A DNA stretch of 64,000 nucleotides from Ensifer aridi. GTDB lineage: Bacteria > Pseudomonadota > Alphaproteobacteria > Rhizobiales > Rhizobiaceae. The stretch covers positions 263,484-327,483 of the forward strand of contig NZ_LUAV01000022.1 in assembly GCF_002078505.1 (NCBI RefSeq), written 5' to 3'. The position numbers and the translations under genes were made by a program. Under the pieces are notes generated by a model. That model saw only the letters and a program-made list of their open reading frames with translations, had not been told where the DNA came from and searched no databases. This document shows, piece by piece, positions 9,230 through 18,303 of the stretch (position 1 is the stretch's first letter; each line of letters begins with the position of its first letter).

Positions 9230-9960
9230 CCAGATCGATAGGTCGTGGCCCCCTCTGACCCCACGTTTCCTAGGCCTTGGCATAGGCCCATTCGCACGGG
9301 TGATCTGGACGAGGCGCTCGGCTTGCCATTGTTCTTGGGTGTATAGGACTTAGTGCGGATGTGCTTGATGCTGAGCCGCCGCAGCGCCCTCGTGTAAGGA
9401 TGGGGAGCGGAAGCTGGCGCCGTTGTCGGTACGCGATGGACCTTGACGCCCTGGGCCTTGAAGAAACGCAAGGCGTTGAAGAGAAACCGCAAACAGGAGC
9501 ACCGCGCCTCGTCGGGAAATAATAGGTCAGGCGTGAGTGGTCGTCGCCAAATGCACGTATTCCCAACCGACGCCGTGGCCGTTGCGTTGCCTGGCGCGAT
9601 GGCCGGTGATGCGGTGCTCGGTTCGGTGAAACTTGTTGACTTAGCTGATGTCGATATGGATGAGCTCGCCGGGCTTGTCGCGTGCGTAGCGGCGCGCCGG
9701 CTCACCTGGCGCCAGCGGGCTGAGTTTGTTCAGGCAAGTCCGTTGAGGGCGCCGCTGACCGTGGCGGGCGAGACACTGGTCTCCTGGGCGAATTGCCGGG
9801 CCGTCACATGCAGGCGGCGCAACGCCTCCTGGCGGTATGCTGCGGCGTCGACGGGCGAGGGCGGTGGGGCCGACAACATCGGTCATCGAGGCCGCCTCGC
9901 CCAGCCTATCTGTACTTCGACGTGGCCAAATCGCAGCTTCGAGTCGAATGGCCTTCATGT
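9230..9960 (-). pseudogene. Decayed IS481-type transposase
   Basis: Minus-strand fragments in several frames spell a DDE transposase: GELIHIDIS, DDHSRLTYYFP, RFFKAQGVKVHRV, and IKHIRTKSYTPKNNGK near the last catalytic region. The order matches IS481/IS3-like enzymes. Frameshifts and internal stops interrupt it throughout. No terminal repeats were identified. Confidence 0.6.
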
Positions 9961-10007
9961 GACAAATTGACTTCTCCGTCCGATATACCGGTTTTTCCTA
10001 ATCACGG

Positions 10008-10021
10008 TTGATCTCGATCAA
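10008..10021 (+). promoter_or_regulatory. FixK/FNR-type anaerobox
   Basis: TTGATCTCGATCAA is a perfect TTGAT-N4-ATCAA dyad, the consensus for FixK and FnrN in rhizobia. It ends 84 bp before the ompW start codon, a normal activating position. It predicts induction of ompW at low oxygen, as in nodules. Confidence 0.75.
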
Positions 10022-10105
10022 CATGCCGCCGCCACGCGCGGCCTACCGGTCTCCCTTGCAACGGTTATTGCTGATTCAATGATTGCAGGTTCAAGGAGAC
10101 GTCAA

Positions 10106-10795
10106 ATGAACATGAATGACGCACGGCATCTGAGATGGATCGCGGCCCTGGGTGCGGCTTTTTTTGCGTGCGGGGCGGCCGCCGCGGAGCTGACATCACC
10201 GCCTGTTGCCCCGGTGGCAGAGGATGTGACGACGGGGCTAAGCCCCTGGCAGATCCGCGTGCGCGCTTTGGGCGTCATCACTGAGGACAGTGGCTCGATT
10301 AACGGCGTGACCGGCTCGGATCTTTCCTATTCGGACTCGCTGATCCCGGAACTCGACATCAGTTACTTCTTCACCGACAACATCGCCGCTGAACTCATCC
10401 TTGGCACGACCTACGCCAACATCAACGAAGATGGCGCGGTCGGCGTGCCGGTCGGGAAGGCCTGGTTGCTGCCGCCGACGCTTACGCTGCAGTACCATTT
10501 CACCGATTTCGGCGCCTTCAAGCCCTATGTAGGTGCGGGCATCAACTACTCGCTGTTCTACAACCAGAGCGAAAAGCCCGGTTTCCATAACCTCCACGTC
10601 GACAATCATGTGGGGGCCGCGCTGCAGGTCGGTTTCGACTACATGGTCGACGACCATTGGGGGGTGAACTTCGATGTGAAGAAAATCTTCCTCGAAACCG
10701 ACTGGAAGGCTGATCATGACCTTCTCGGCCCCGTGAGCGGCAAGGCAAAAATCGATCCGTGGTTGATCGGCGCGGGCGTGACCTACCGTTTCTAA
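10106..10795 (+). CDS. ompW: OmpW-family outer membrane protein
   Basis: A 229-residue predicted beta-barrel porin. It has an N-terminal signal peptide (hydrophobic run about residues 10-28, then AAAAEL). The middle is rich in alternating aromatic strands (PELDISYFFTDNIAAELILG, LQYHFTDFGAFKPYVGAGIN), and the barrel ends in an aromatic residue (GVTYRF), the outer-membrane insertion signal. OmpW proteins form narrow hydrophobic channels. The ATG at 10106 is preferred because AAGGAG lies six bases upstream. Regulation by oxygen is suggested by the FixK-type box in its promoter. It is a single-gene unit with decayed IS elements on both sides. Confidence 0.88.
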   Translation: MNMNDARHLRWIAALGAAFFACGAAAAELTSPPVAPVAEDVTTGLSPWQIRVRALGVITEDSGSINGVTGSDLSYSDSLIPELDISYFFTDNIAAELILGTTYANINEDGAVGVPVGKAWLLPPTLTLQYHFTDFGAFKPYVGAGINYSLFYNQSEKPGFHNLHVDNHVGAALQVGFDYMVDDHWGVNFDVKKIFLETDWKADHDLLGPVSGKAKIDPWLIGAGVTYRF

Positions 10796-10981
10796 ATGGA
10801 CGATTACGCCCGGAGAGGGAGACGCCGAGCCCCTCCCGTCGATAGCGCTTTATAATTGTAAGGATCTCTATGCAGACCCCGAAGGCGGCGGCCACGGCCG
10901 TCGGCCTCTGTGAGCCGGGCAGTGAACTATCCACACGTCTTTAATAGCGCTGTATAATTTCCGCTTTTCCGCGGTGCAGTG

Positions 10982-11020
10982 TTGCAAGAAAAGCGCTCAT
11001 TGAGTGCGCTTTTCTTGCAA
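10982..11020. repeat. Perfect 15-bp inverted repeat
   Basis: TTGCAAGAAAAGCGC and its exact complement are separated by 9 bases. It lies just before the truncated IS5-type transposase. It could be an IS end, a resolution or binding site, or part of a terminator. Confidence 0.7.
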
Positions 11021-11040
11021 TTTGATTTTCGGACGAGGAA

Positions 11041-12211
11041 CTGTGCGCCCGCTGGGTGGAAAACCCCTATTTCCAATATCTCTGCGGCGAAGAATTTTTC
11101 CGCCACGACCTGCCGTTCGACCGCTCGTCGATGACGCGCTGGCGGGGCCGCATGGGCGAGGCGCGGCTGACCGCGCTGCTGCAGGAAAGCCTGGCCATCG
11201 CGATCAAGACCGGGCGATGCATCCCGCCGATACGCGCCGGGTGATCCCCGGATCAAGTCCGAGGACCAACACCACCGTGCAGCCGAAGAATGTGATGTTC
11301 CCGACCGATGCGAAGCTGATCCATCGGGCGCGGGAGCGGCTGGTGAAGCTGGCAAGGAAGACCGGACTGAAACTGCGGCAATCCTATATGCGGGTCGGCA
11401 AGCAGGCGCTGATCAAACATCAGCGTTATGCCCACCCCAAGCAGTTCAAGCGGGCGCGCAACGCGCTGCGCAAGCTCAAGACCTATCTCGGCCGCACCGT
11501 CCGCGATATTCGCCGGCAGATCGGCGATGACGAGACGCTGCTGAGCGTGTTCCTCTGGCCGCTCCACCAGGCCTCGACGGTTCTGGAGCAGCGGCAACAC
11601 CAGCGCGGCCGCAAGATCTACAGCCTGCATGCCCCGGAGGTCGAATGCATCGGCAAGGGCAAGGCGCACAGGCCCTACGAGTTCGGCGTCAAGGTCTCGG
11701 TCGCCACCACGCTCAAACGCTCGAAGGGCGGCCATTTCGCGCTGCATGCGAAAGCCCTGCCCGGCAATCACGATGACGGCCACACGCTGGCGACCGTCAT
11801 TCCCGACATGGAGGAACCATCGGCAACGACATCGAGCGCATCCTCGCTGACGCCGGCTAGCGCGGCCACAATACCCCCGCGAGCCATCGCTTCCGGGTCT
11901 TCACCAGCGGCCAGAAGCGCCGCGTCACCCCGGCGATCAAGCACGAGATGCGGTGGCGCTCGGCGATCGAGCCGGTCATCGGCCATCTCAAGGCCGAGTA
12001 CCGCATGGGCCGCAACTATCTCGCCGGCAAAAACGGTGATGCCATCAACGCCGTCCTGACCGCCGCCGGCTACAACTTCTCGCTCCTCCTCAACTGGTTC
12101 AGGCAGCTTTTGTGGCTGCTGCTCGCCTGGCTGCTCGCCGGAGCGAACCCGCGCCGCTTAGCGCATGTCGCCCAAAAGTGTGCAGCGGTTTTGGGGCAAC
12201 GACATGCATAA
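11041..12211 (+). pseudogene. Frameshifted, 5'-truncated IS5-family transposase
   Basis: Segments in at least three frames give a typical IS5-type enzyme: WVENPYFQYLCGEEFF with PFDRSSMTRWRGRMGE at 11041-11200, then VMFPTDAKLIHRARERLVKL from 11291, and finally RWRSAIEPVIGHLKAEYRMG near 11950. The start is missing and frames change near 11240 and 11815, so no functional protein can be made. Confidence 0.75.
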
Positions 12212-12246
12212 AACAAGGACCTAAAGTGCATCGCACGAATACGTTT

Positions 12247-12264
12247 AATCGCGACGCGCTTTAG
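12247..12264 (-). repeat. 18-bp dispersed repeat, copy 1
   Basis: The reverse complement is CTAAAGCGCGTCGCGATT. The same 18 bases occur on the plus strand at 18921-18938. The two copies bracket the rhizobitoxine-like cluster in inverted orientation. Confidence 0.7.
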
Positions 12265-12344
12265 GGCTAGCTATAGGCGCAGACATAGATGCTCACAGTC
12301 TGTGCAATCGTCCGTCCGCCATACCTTACCCAACCCCTATGCTG

Positions 12345-13142
12345 CTAGACGGGGTCTCCTTGTCGCTTACCTTCGAAAGCAGCACATGCATTTCCAAAGG
12401 CTGCAAATAGCTTTCGTGAGACAACGTCATCGGCAGCATGCCACTCCGGGTGCCATTGGACGCCCATCTGGAAGATTCCCGTACCAGAGACGCTCGCAGC
12501 TTCTATCAAACCATCGGCAGCAACTGCTTCGCACTGAAGTCCAGGCGCTAAGATCCGTATCCCCTGACTATGAAGGGAGTTCACGATTATCGGTACATTG
12601 CCGCCAAGAATCCGCGCCAGCTTCCCTCCGTCTTGAACGGTGACCTCATGGACGGGGTCGTATTGTCGATCGCGCGGTAGAGAGATATCCTCTTTATGAG
12701 TAAGCATGTTCGTCTCTAGGGAAATGTCTTCATAGAGCGAGCCTCCGAAGAAGACGTTCAGTTCCTGCAACCCCCTGCAAATGCCGAGGATTGGTAATCC
12801 TCTCTCTAGAGCGGCCGAAAGAACCAAACTCGCCATCATGTCCCTGTAGGGGTCAGTTTCCGCTCGATAGTAGGTGCTTTCAGTCGGCGAAGGACGCGGC
12901 GTGTTAGCGTGAAGAAAGTACTCTGGGCTGACGTTCGATTCGTCTCCGGTTAGGACAAGTCCGTCCAAGCGAGCAACAACTCGCCGGCTTCCTTCGATGT
13001 CGTCAGTGGAGCGAGTCGGTAATATGACGATCTCAACGTTTGCGTATGCTTCAAGTGCATCAATATATCGCCGACGAACCCATTCTCTGTGGACCCCATC
13101 GTCGATGAGACGATTTGCGGCAACTCCAACTAGAGGCATCAT
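12345..13142 (-). CDS. Class I glutamine amidotransferase-like hydrolase (PuuD/peptidase C26 type)
   Basis: A 265-residue cytosolic hydrolase resembling gamma-glutamyl-GABA hydrolase. The nucleophile elbow GICRGLQELN places Cys near residue 121, and the catalytic His sits in VQWHPEW near residue 228. An early LDGLVLTGDESNVSP segment is typical of PuuD proteins. It is the last gene of a tight minus-strand operon, 8 bases after the desaturase, and is preceded by GAGGAGG. In this setting it may remove a gamma-glutamyl protecting group from an amino acid product or degrade a by-product. No gamma-glutamyl ligase is visible nearby, so this role is inferred. Confidence 0.8.
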   Translation of the reverse strand: MMPLVGVAANRLIDDGVHREWVRRRYIDALEAYANVEIVILPTRSTDDIEGSRRVVARLDGLVLTGDESNVSPEYFLHANTPRPSPTESTYYRAETDPYRDMMASLVLSAALERGLPILGICRGLQELNVFFGGSLYEDISLETNMLTHKEDISLPRDRQYDPVHEVTVQDGGKLARILGGNVPIIVNSLHSQGIRILAPGLQCEAVAADGLIEAASVSGTGIFQMGVQWHPEWHAADDVVSRKLFAAFGNACAAFEGKRQGDPV

Positions 13143-13150
13143 TTCCTCCT

Positions 13151-14215
13151 CTATACGATTCCAGCAACGGCACCGTCTGTCAGCCGCCCGGTCTCATATA
13201 GCTGCCGATTACGCGCGATCAGCTGCGAAATGACGCTAGGCTGCCCCTCTGGCCCCCGGCAGAATAGACCGCCCCAAGTTGCTGCCACCCTCTGGTATTC
13301 GGGATCCGCCATCCGAATTTCTTGCGCCCTCTTGAGCAACCAGAAAGGAATACCCGGCGAGAGGTGATGTTCCAGGTGATACTCATCCAGATTTACCCCG
13401 AAGAGTATGCGCTCTATGAAATTGCCTTTCCTATTTCTTGTTAGGTAGAGGTTCGTATCTTCCACTTCGCACATGGGAGAATGCTCAGCGATCTCAGTAA
13501 ACCATCCTATGATCTGAAACGTCGTCAAATAGGGAATGAGCCAGAACAATATTAGTTCGTCGAAAAACCCGAACGCGATTGACCCGCTGACTACTGCCAG
13601 CCAAAAAGCTGCAAAACCCCACCGGTCGACAAGGACGCCAGTTTTGTCGACTTCATCGCCATCAGTCGCTACCACCTTGAATCTGTAGGTAAAAATGTAT
13701 TTCAGGTAAGCGAGCGTCGCCCCCCCAATCAGCGGGAAAATAACGATATCCCACAGATACTTGTTGGGATGACGCACGTCGTAAATTCCATTCTCCACAA
13801 AAAATTTCAGATCTGGATCTTTCTCCGGGTCACCCAAATGCGGATGGTGTAGATGAACGTGCGAGACGCGGTAGGCCCAATGCCGCTGGAAGAGCGGATA
13901 GGCCGCGAATACGATGCCGAGGAAATAATTTAGTTTAGCGTTCCTTGCGAGGGTCTTGTGCGCCGCATCGTGCGCGATGGTGGTTAAACCACGTTGGTGC
14001 GCCCCTATAAACAATAGGGCCAGTGGATAGAACCACCAGGAAACCTGCGACGCTAGAATGGCGAAAGCGCTGATGACTGCATAGTCCTTCGCAATATAGA
14101 GTGCGCCGGTGAAGTTGTTCGTGCGCAATGCAGCCAGTGACTTTTTCACGTCAGAAGGAAAGCGTACGCTTTCGTATCGACCATCCTTCAGAGGCCAAAC
14201 ATCTCGATCAGTCAT
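13151..14215 (-). CDS. rtxC: Membrane fatty-acid-desaturase-family protein, rhizobitoxine desaturase RtxC-like
   Basis: A 354-residue integral membrane di-iron desaturase. It has the three histidine boxes of the family: HDAAH near residue 80, HVHLHH near 118 and HLEHH near 279, with hydrophobic helices between them. In Bradyrhizobium elkanii RtxC, a member of this family, introduces the vinyl double bond of rhizobitoxine. I favour that role because the gene sits directly after an aminotransferase and an O-acetylhomoserine sulfhydrylase homologue, which together correspond to the two halves of RtxA. It starts 26 bases after that gene with a GGAG ribosome site. A lipid desaturase is the alternative, but no lipid genes are near. 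Confidence 0.7.
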   Translation of the reverse strand: MTDRDVWPLKDGRYESVRFPSDVKKSLAALRTNNFTGALYIAKDYAVISAFAILASQVSWWFYPLALLFIGAHQRGLTTIAHDAAHKTLARNAKLNYFLGIVFAAYPLFQRHWAYRVSHVHLHHPHLGDPEKDPDLKFFVENGIYDVRHPNKYLWDIVIFPLIGGATLAYLKYIFTYRFKVVATDGDEVDKTGVLVDRWGFAAFWLAVVSGSIAFGFFDELILFWLIPYLTTFQIIGWFTEIAEHSPMCEVEDTNLYLTRNRKGNFIERILFGVNLDEYHLEHHLSPGIPFWLLKRAQEIRMADPEYQRVAATWGGLFCRGPEGQPSVISQLIARNRQLYETGRLTDGAVAGIV

Positions 14216-14241
14216 GATTCACTCCGGAGTTCGTTTGGGAA

Positions 14242-15576
14242 TCAGTTCACAGCCGAAAGGGCCCGTTCCAGATCGCGGATGATGTCATCCGCATGCTCAA
14301 GGCCAACACAAAGACGTATCGTTCCGTCATTGATGCCAGCGGCCATTCTTTTTTCCCGGGGTACCGTCGTATGGGTTGTCGAAACGGGATGGGTAATGAG
14401 AGTGCGAGCGTCGCCGACATTCGAAACGTGATAGATCATCTCAACGTTCTCAATGAGCGCGCGCCCGCTCGCTGCATCTTTAACTTCGAACATGAGCATG
14501 GCGCCGTAGCCATAACGCTTGTCGAACAGATCGTCCGCGAGTTCCCTTTTCCTCCCCGTAAAGTGGGACGGATGGATCACGCGCACAACCTTTGGGTGAT
14601 TGTTGAGCATGTCGGCCACAATTTCGGCATTCTCGCAATGCTGACGCATGCGCAGGTGCAATGTCTCAAGTCCTTGCAAGAGCTGGAAGCTGTTGAACGG
14701 GCTGGCGCATGGCCCAGTATCACGAAGCCAAGTCATTCGCGCCTTCAATAGCGCCGCGCTCTTTCCCAGATCGTTGACCTCCTGCACGGCCTGGTGCCAA
14801 AGGATTCCGCCATGCGCCTCATCGGGAGCCGAAAACAAGGGAAACCTATCGGGATATTTCTGGAAAGGAAAACTTCCGTAGTCCGAAATCAAACCACCGA
14901 GAGTGGTGCCATGCCCGCAAATATACTTCGTTGCCGAGTAGGTCGCCATGGCTGCGCCAAGATTCGAAGGTCGGCAGACCAACGGCGTGGTGGTGTTATC
15001 CACGACGACCGGAATTCCTCTTTTCCGGCCGATCTCTGCCAAGCTACGCACTGGCAACGGATCAAGGATCGGATTGGAAACACATTCGCCGAAAAGACAA
15101 ATAGTGCGGTCGTCAACGTGCTTTTCGAACTCTGCCGGTTCGGAGTTCGCGGCGGTTCGGGTCTCGATGCCGAACCTGCGAAAAGTGTTATGAAGCAGAT
15201 TCCATGTGTTTCCGTAGAGGAAGGGAGCTGCGACGATATTATCGCCTGGCTGACCACTGCAAAGGTTGGCAAGGGCAATAAATGTAGCGGCCTGACCGGA
15301 TGCGACAGCCAAGCAGTCGGCAGCGTTGTCTACGGCAGCAAACCGGGTCTCGAGTGCCCTCGTCGTCGGATTGATAATGCGGGTGTAAGTGTATCCGTCT
15401 TCTTTTACGTTGTAGATGTCAGCAATTTTCGCGAGATCGCCGTCAAGCTCGTATGCTGTGTTCTGATAGATTGGCACGCAGACAGCCTTGGTCGTAGGGT
15501 CACTTCTGAAACCTGCATGCAGTGATGCGGTCGCCGGGTGGACCGAGTGTCCTTGCGCGTCGTTCTTCTTGAGCAT
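14242..15576 (-). CDS. O-acetylhomoserine sulfhydrylase-like PLP enzyme (RtxA C-terminal half equivalent)
   Basis: A 444-residue enzyme of the Cys/Met-metabolism PLP family. Signatures include the phosphate-binding SGQAA region, DNTTTPLVCRP, and the PLP lysine in YSATKYICGHG near residue 214. The family replaces the acyl group of O-acetylhomoserine by gamma-substitution. In rhizobitoxine synthesis the C-terminal half of RtxA uses serinol as nucleophile to make dihydrorhizobitoxine. Here that domain is a separate gene, 21 bases downstream of the aminotransferase, with a GGAG ribosome site. The desaturase downstream supports the rhizobitoxine reading. Ordinary methionine or homocysteine synthesis is the alternative. 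Confidence 0.8.
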   Translation of the reverse strand: MLKKNDAQGHSVHPATASLHAGFRSDPTTKAVCVPIYQNTAYELDGDLAKIADIYNVKEDGYTYTRIINPTTRALETRFAAVDNAADCLAVASGQAATFIALANLCSGQPGDNIVAAPFLYGNTWNLLHNTFRRFGIETRTAANSEPAEFEKHVDDRTICLFGECVSNPILDPLPVRSLAEIGRKRGIPVVVDNTTTPLVCRPSNLGAAMATYSATKYICGHGTTLGGLISDYGSFPFQKYPDRFPLFSAPDEAHGGILWHQAVQEVNDLGKSAALLKARMTWLRDTGPCASPFNSFQLLQGLETLHLRMRQHCENAEIVADMLNNHPKVVRVIHPSHFTGRKRELADDLFDKRYGYGAMLMFEVKDAASGRALIENVEMIYHVSNVGDARTLITHPVSTTHTTVPREKRMAAGINDGTIRLCVGLEHADDIIRDLERALSAVN

Positions 15577-15597
15577 TGCGGTTCTCCTGCAGTTGAC

Positions 15598-16698
15598 CTA
15601 AGCGGCCAATATCGAAGGCGAAATACGAAAATGTGCGGCCGTTACCGCCAGTAATTTGTCAATCCAAAGGTCTTGAATCTGGCCGATGCATCCTATGCGG
15701 AACGTGGTTGTCGGCTCATGAAACTTTGCGTAGATGTAGATGCCCTGCTGAGCGAGTGCTCCATAGTAGGCCCCGAATGCAGCCTCGTCGGGTACCAGTT
15801 CAATTGAGCAAAAAGCCAAGCAGATCGGTGATTGATGTTCCTGGGGGATGATGGTTTTAAACCCGAGCGCCGTCATGCCCCTCAGGAGTTTTTCCTGAAC
15901 TCTCGAATATCGCGCATTCCTCGCTGGGATGCCTTCCTCGATCAGCCTTTCGAGAGCTTTATCAAAAGCTTGCACGATATGGGTCGGGGGAGTCGTGCGC
16001 CACTCGCGGTGCTGTTCAAAGTGCTGCCACTGATCCATCATGTCGAAGCAAAACGATCGCGCACTGGATTTCCCAGAGGCGAGTAGCCGGTTGGAGACGA
16101 TTGCGAAAGCAACACCAGCGGGCGCTTCTATGCATTTGTTTCCCGAGGAAACCAGAATGTCGATGTCGTCATCAACTCGGAGCCCGCCGAAGGAACTCAT
16201 TGCATCCACCACCGTGACGAGACCGTTGCGTCGACCGATCTCCAAGAGGCTCTTTACCGGGTTGATGAGTCCGGTTGTGGTTTCGCAATGGACGAAACAG
16301 AGGTGAGTAAACTGCTTATCGCGGCAAATGATACGCTCCACGGCAGCCACATCTATCGGCAATGCAGCGGAACACAGAAGTGTCTCAAAATTCTTGCCGC
16401 TCTTTTCAAGAATTCTTGCGATGCGTTCGCCATAAAGCCCGTTGATACAGACAAGGGCTTTGTCTGTGGCTCCGAGAAAGGTAGCCAGCGCCGCCTCCAG
16501 CGCGAAAGTACCACTACCCTGCATCAGAACGGCAGAGTGAGACTTATCAGTGCCGGAAATGTGTAGTAGGCGGTCTCTTACCCGTTGCGTGACTTGCTTA
16601 AAGGTCTCATCTCTCGACCCCAAATCTACCCTCATGGCGTCCTTCACATCGGAGGAAAGGCTCAGTGGCCCGGGAGTGAAAAGACACGTTTCCTGCAT
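15598..16698 (-). CDS. Class V aminotransferase (PhnW/serine-pyruvate type; RtxA N-terminal half equivalent)
   Basis: A 366-residue fold-type I PLP aminotransferase. It starts LFTPGPLSLS, has a GSGTFALEA phosphate region, and the PLP lysine in SSGNKCIEAP near residue 187. The closest family type is 2-aminoethylphosphonate or serine-pyruvate transaminase. In RtxA the N-terminal aminotransferase half makes serinol from dihydroxyacetone phosphate, and the order here (aminotransferase, sulfhydrylase-like, desaturase) repeats rtxA-rtxC. Because the window also carries phosphonate genes, a PhnW role was considered, but the operon partners argue against it. It is the first gene of the operon, with CAGGAG before the ATG, and is transcribed divergently from a MocR regulator. 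Confidence 0.75.
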   Translation of the reverse strand: MQETCLFTPGPLSLSSDVKDAMRVDLGSRDETFKQVTQRVRDRLLHISGTDKSHSAVLMQGSGTFALEAALATFLGATDKALVCINGLYGERIARILEKSGKNFETLLCSAALPIDVAAVERIICRDKQFTHLCFVHCETTTGLINPVKSLLEIGRRNGLVTVVDAMSSFGGLRVDDDIDILVSSGNKCIEAPAGVAFAIVSNRLLASGKSSARSFCFDMMDQWQHFEQHREWRTTPPTHIVQAFDKALERLIEEGIPARNARYSRVQEKLLRGMTALGFKTIIPQEHQSPICLAFCSIELVPDEAAFGAYYGALAQQGIYIYAKFHEPTTTFRIGCIGQIQDLWIDKLLAVTAAHFRISPSILAA

Positions 16699-16899
16699 AG
16701 AATTACTCCTGTTGAACTCGACAGTGGTTCCACCAACATGCGATCGGAGATCCCTTATCTCCTGTCTTTCGGAGCGAGGTTCAGCAGTTCAGTTTCGATC
16801 TCCTCGACTGTGGAATAGTTCGTTGCCGCAATGAGTAATGCATGAGACACTTCGCCCGCCACGATAAAAGTGTCATGTGACGCTATTTTTGGAGTTGAT
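16699..16899. promoter_or_regulatory. Divergent control region of the rtx-like cluster
   Basis: The 200-bp gap holds both promoters. Visible motifs are a direct repeat CTCGAC(A/T)GTGG at 16717-16727 and 16803-16813, and a palindrome GGAGAT-N5-ATCTCC at 16746-16762. MocR-type regulators often bind direct repeats beside divergent target genes, so the repeat is the best candidate operator. Confidence 0.45.
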
Positions 16900-18267
16900 A
16901 TGCTTCTCAAATCCCCATGGGAGCCGTATCTCGTTGTTATGAACGCCCCACCAAGTGAACGGCTCGTGAGAGCCTTGGCAGACGATATTCTCGAAGGAAG
17001 GCTCGCGGCAAACGATCGCCTGCCGCCCCACCGTGAGGTTGCCTATCGCTTGGGCATCGGAATCGGAACAGCGACAAAGGCTTATGCCATCCTCGAGCGC
17101 CGCGGATTGGTACGGAGCGAAAAAGGACGAGGCACGTTTGTGGCCGCACTTCCGGGATCAAGAGAAGCTGTCATTGACCTCAGTGTGAACGCGCCGCCGC
17201 GAATAGTAGGCCAGCAAATGCTCGCAAGGACGCTTATGAACATCTCACGGGACATCGATGCGGATCTGTTTGCTCGGTATCCGCCCGACGGAGGGTACTT
17301 CGAGCACCGCAGGCAGATGGCACAATGGCTCGCCTGGCTCGGTATGCAGATGAAGGTGGAACAACTCCTTCTATGCAATGGAGCACAACAGGCGTTGTCG
17401 GTCGCTCTCGCTGTCGCGAGTAAACCGGGCGGAACGATCATCACAGAGTCGCAAACTTATCCCGGAGTAATCTCGCTGACGCGTCATACCTCTCACCGCT
17501 TAGTCGGCGTGGAAACAGATAGGGAAGGTATGCAATCTGAAGCGCTCGACGAGGCTTTGGGACGGACGAGCGGCGGTGTTGTCTATGTGACGCCCACAAT
17601 GCAGAATCCGACAACGGCAACCATGGGAGAACGCCGTCGGCATGAAATTGCGGATGTCTGCCGAAAGCATGATGCCCTGATCATTGAGGACGATGTGTAT
17701 TCCCTCGGTTCGTCAGGTTTTCCGCCAATCGCAATGTTGGCACCCGAGCGGACCTTCTATGTCAACAGCCTATCCAAAACAGTCAGTCCAGGTTTGCGTA
17801 TTGGTTCTCTGGTTGCACCACATCATTATGTCGATAAGGCCGAGGTCGCGCTGTCCGCAACGTCATCGATGGTATCGCCTTTTTCCTGTGCGGTCATGGC
17901 CGAATGGCTTTCAAGCGGAATAGCCCAAACCCTTCGCAAATCAATTAAGGTTGAATCTTCAAGAAGATTAGAGCTGGCGAGATCCCAGCTTGGCGACGTG
18001 GCAGTTTTTCCTGACCATGAAGGCTTTCATATCTGGCTGCCGATGGCACGTCGTGAAGCCGACAATTTCGCTGCGGCAAGCCGCGCCATCGGCATACATG
18101 TGACCCCGCCCGCGGCTACGGTGGTCGATCCCGATGCCAACGACGGAGGCGTCAGGCTGTGTGTGGGAGGTCCCGAGCTTTCCGATCTCAAGACAGCTTT
18201 AGAAAAGCTGTCAGCCATTCTCAAGAATTCTGCGCTCGCTGGAAAGCCGCAGAGATCCCATGTTTAA
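16900..18267 (+). CDS. MocR-type (GntR helix-turn-helix plus aminotransferase domain) transcriptional regulator
   Basis: A 455-residue regulator. The N-terminal winged helix (about residues 15-80) carries LPPHREVAYRLGIGIGTATK. The rest is a fold-type I aminotransferase domain with the PLP lysine in VNSLSKTVSPGLRIG. Such proteins sense PLP adducts of amines or amino acids and control nearby genes. I chose the ATG at 16900 because TGGAG precedes it by five bases; a GTG 30 bases upstream is possible. It is divergent from the rtx-like operon and followed by a LysE exporter, which suits a sensor of rhizobitoxine or its precursor. Confidence 0.85.
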   Translation: MLLKSPWEPYLVVMNAPPSERLVRALADDILEGRLAANDRLPPHREVAYRLGIGIGTATKAYAILERRGLVRSEKGRGTFVAALPGSREAVIDLSVNAPPRIVGQQMLARTLMNISRDIDADLFARYPPDGGYFEHRRQMAQWLAWLGMQMKVEQLLLCNGAQQALSVALAVASKPGGTIITESQTYPGVISLTRHTSHRLVGVETDREGMQSEALDEALGRTSGGVVYVTPTMQNPTTATMGERRRHEIADVCRKHDALIIEDDVYSLGSSGFPPIAMLAPERTFYVNSLSKTVSPGLRIGSLVAPHHYVDKAEVALSATSSMVSPFSCAVMAEWLSSGIAQTLRKSIKVESSRRLELARSQLGDVAVFPDHEGFHIWLPMARREADNFAAASRAIGIHVTPPAATVVDPDANDGGVRLCVGGPELSDLKTALEKLSAILKNSALAGKPQRSHV

Positions 18268-18303
18268 CAAGGAGTCGGTCGAAGGTCGACCGGATAGGCG
18301 CCG

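Noticed and set aside
15598..16698. Reading the class V aminotransferase as PhnW, part of phosphonate metabolism
   Set aside because: It is 30 kb from the phosphonate genes and in a tight operon with an O-acetylhomoserine sulfhydrylase homologue and a desaturase, which together match rtxA-rtxC.
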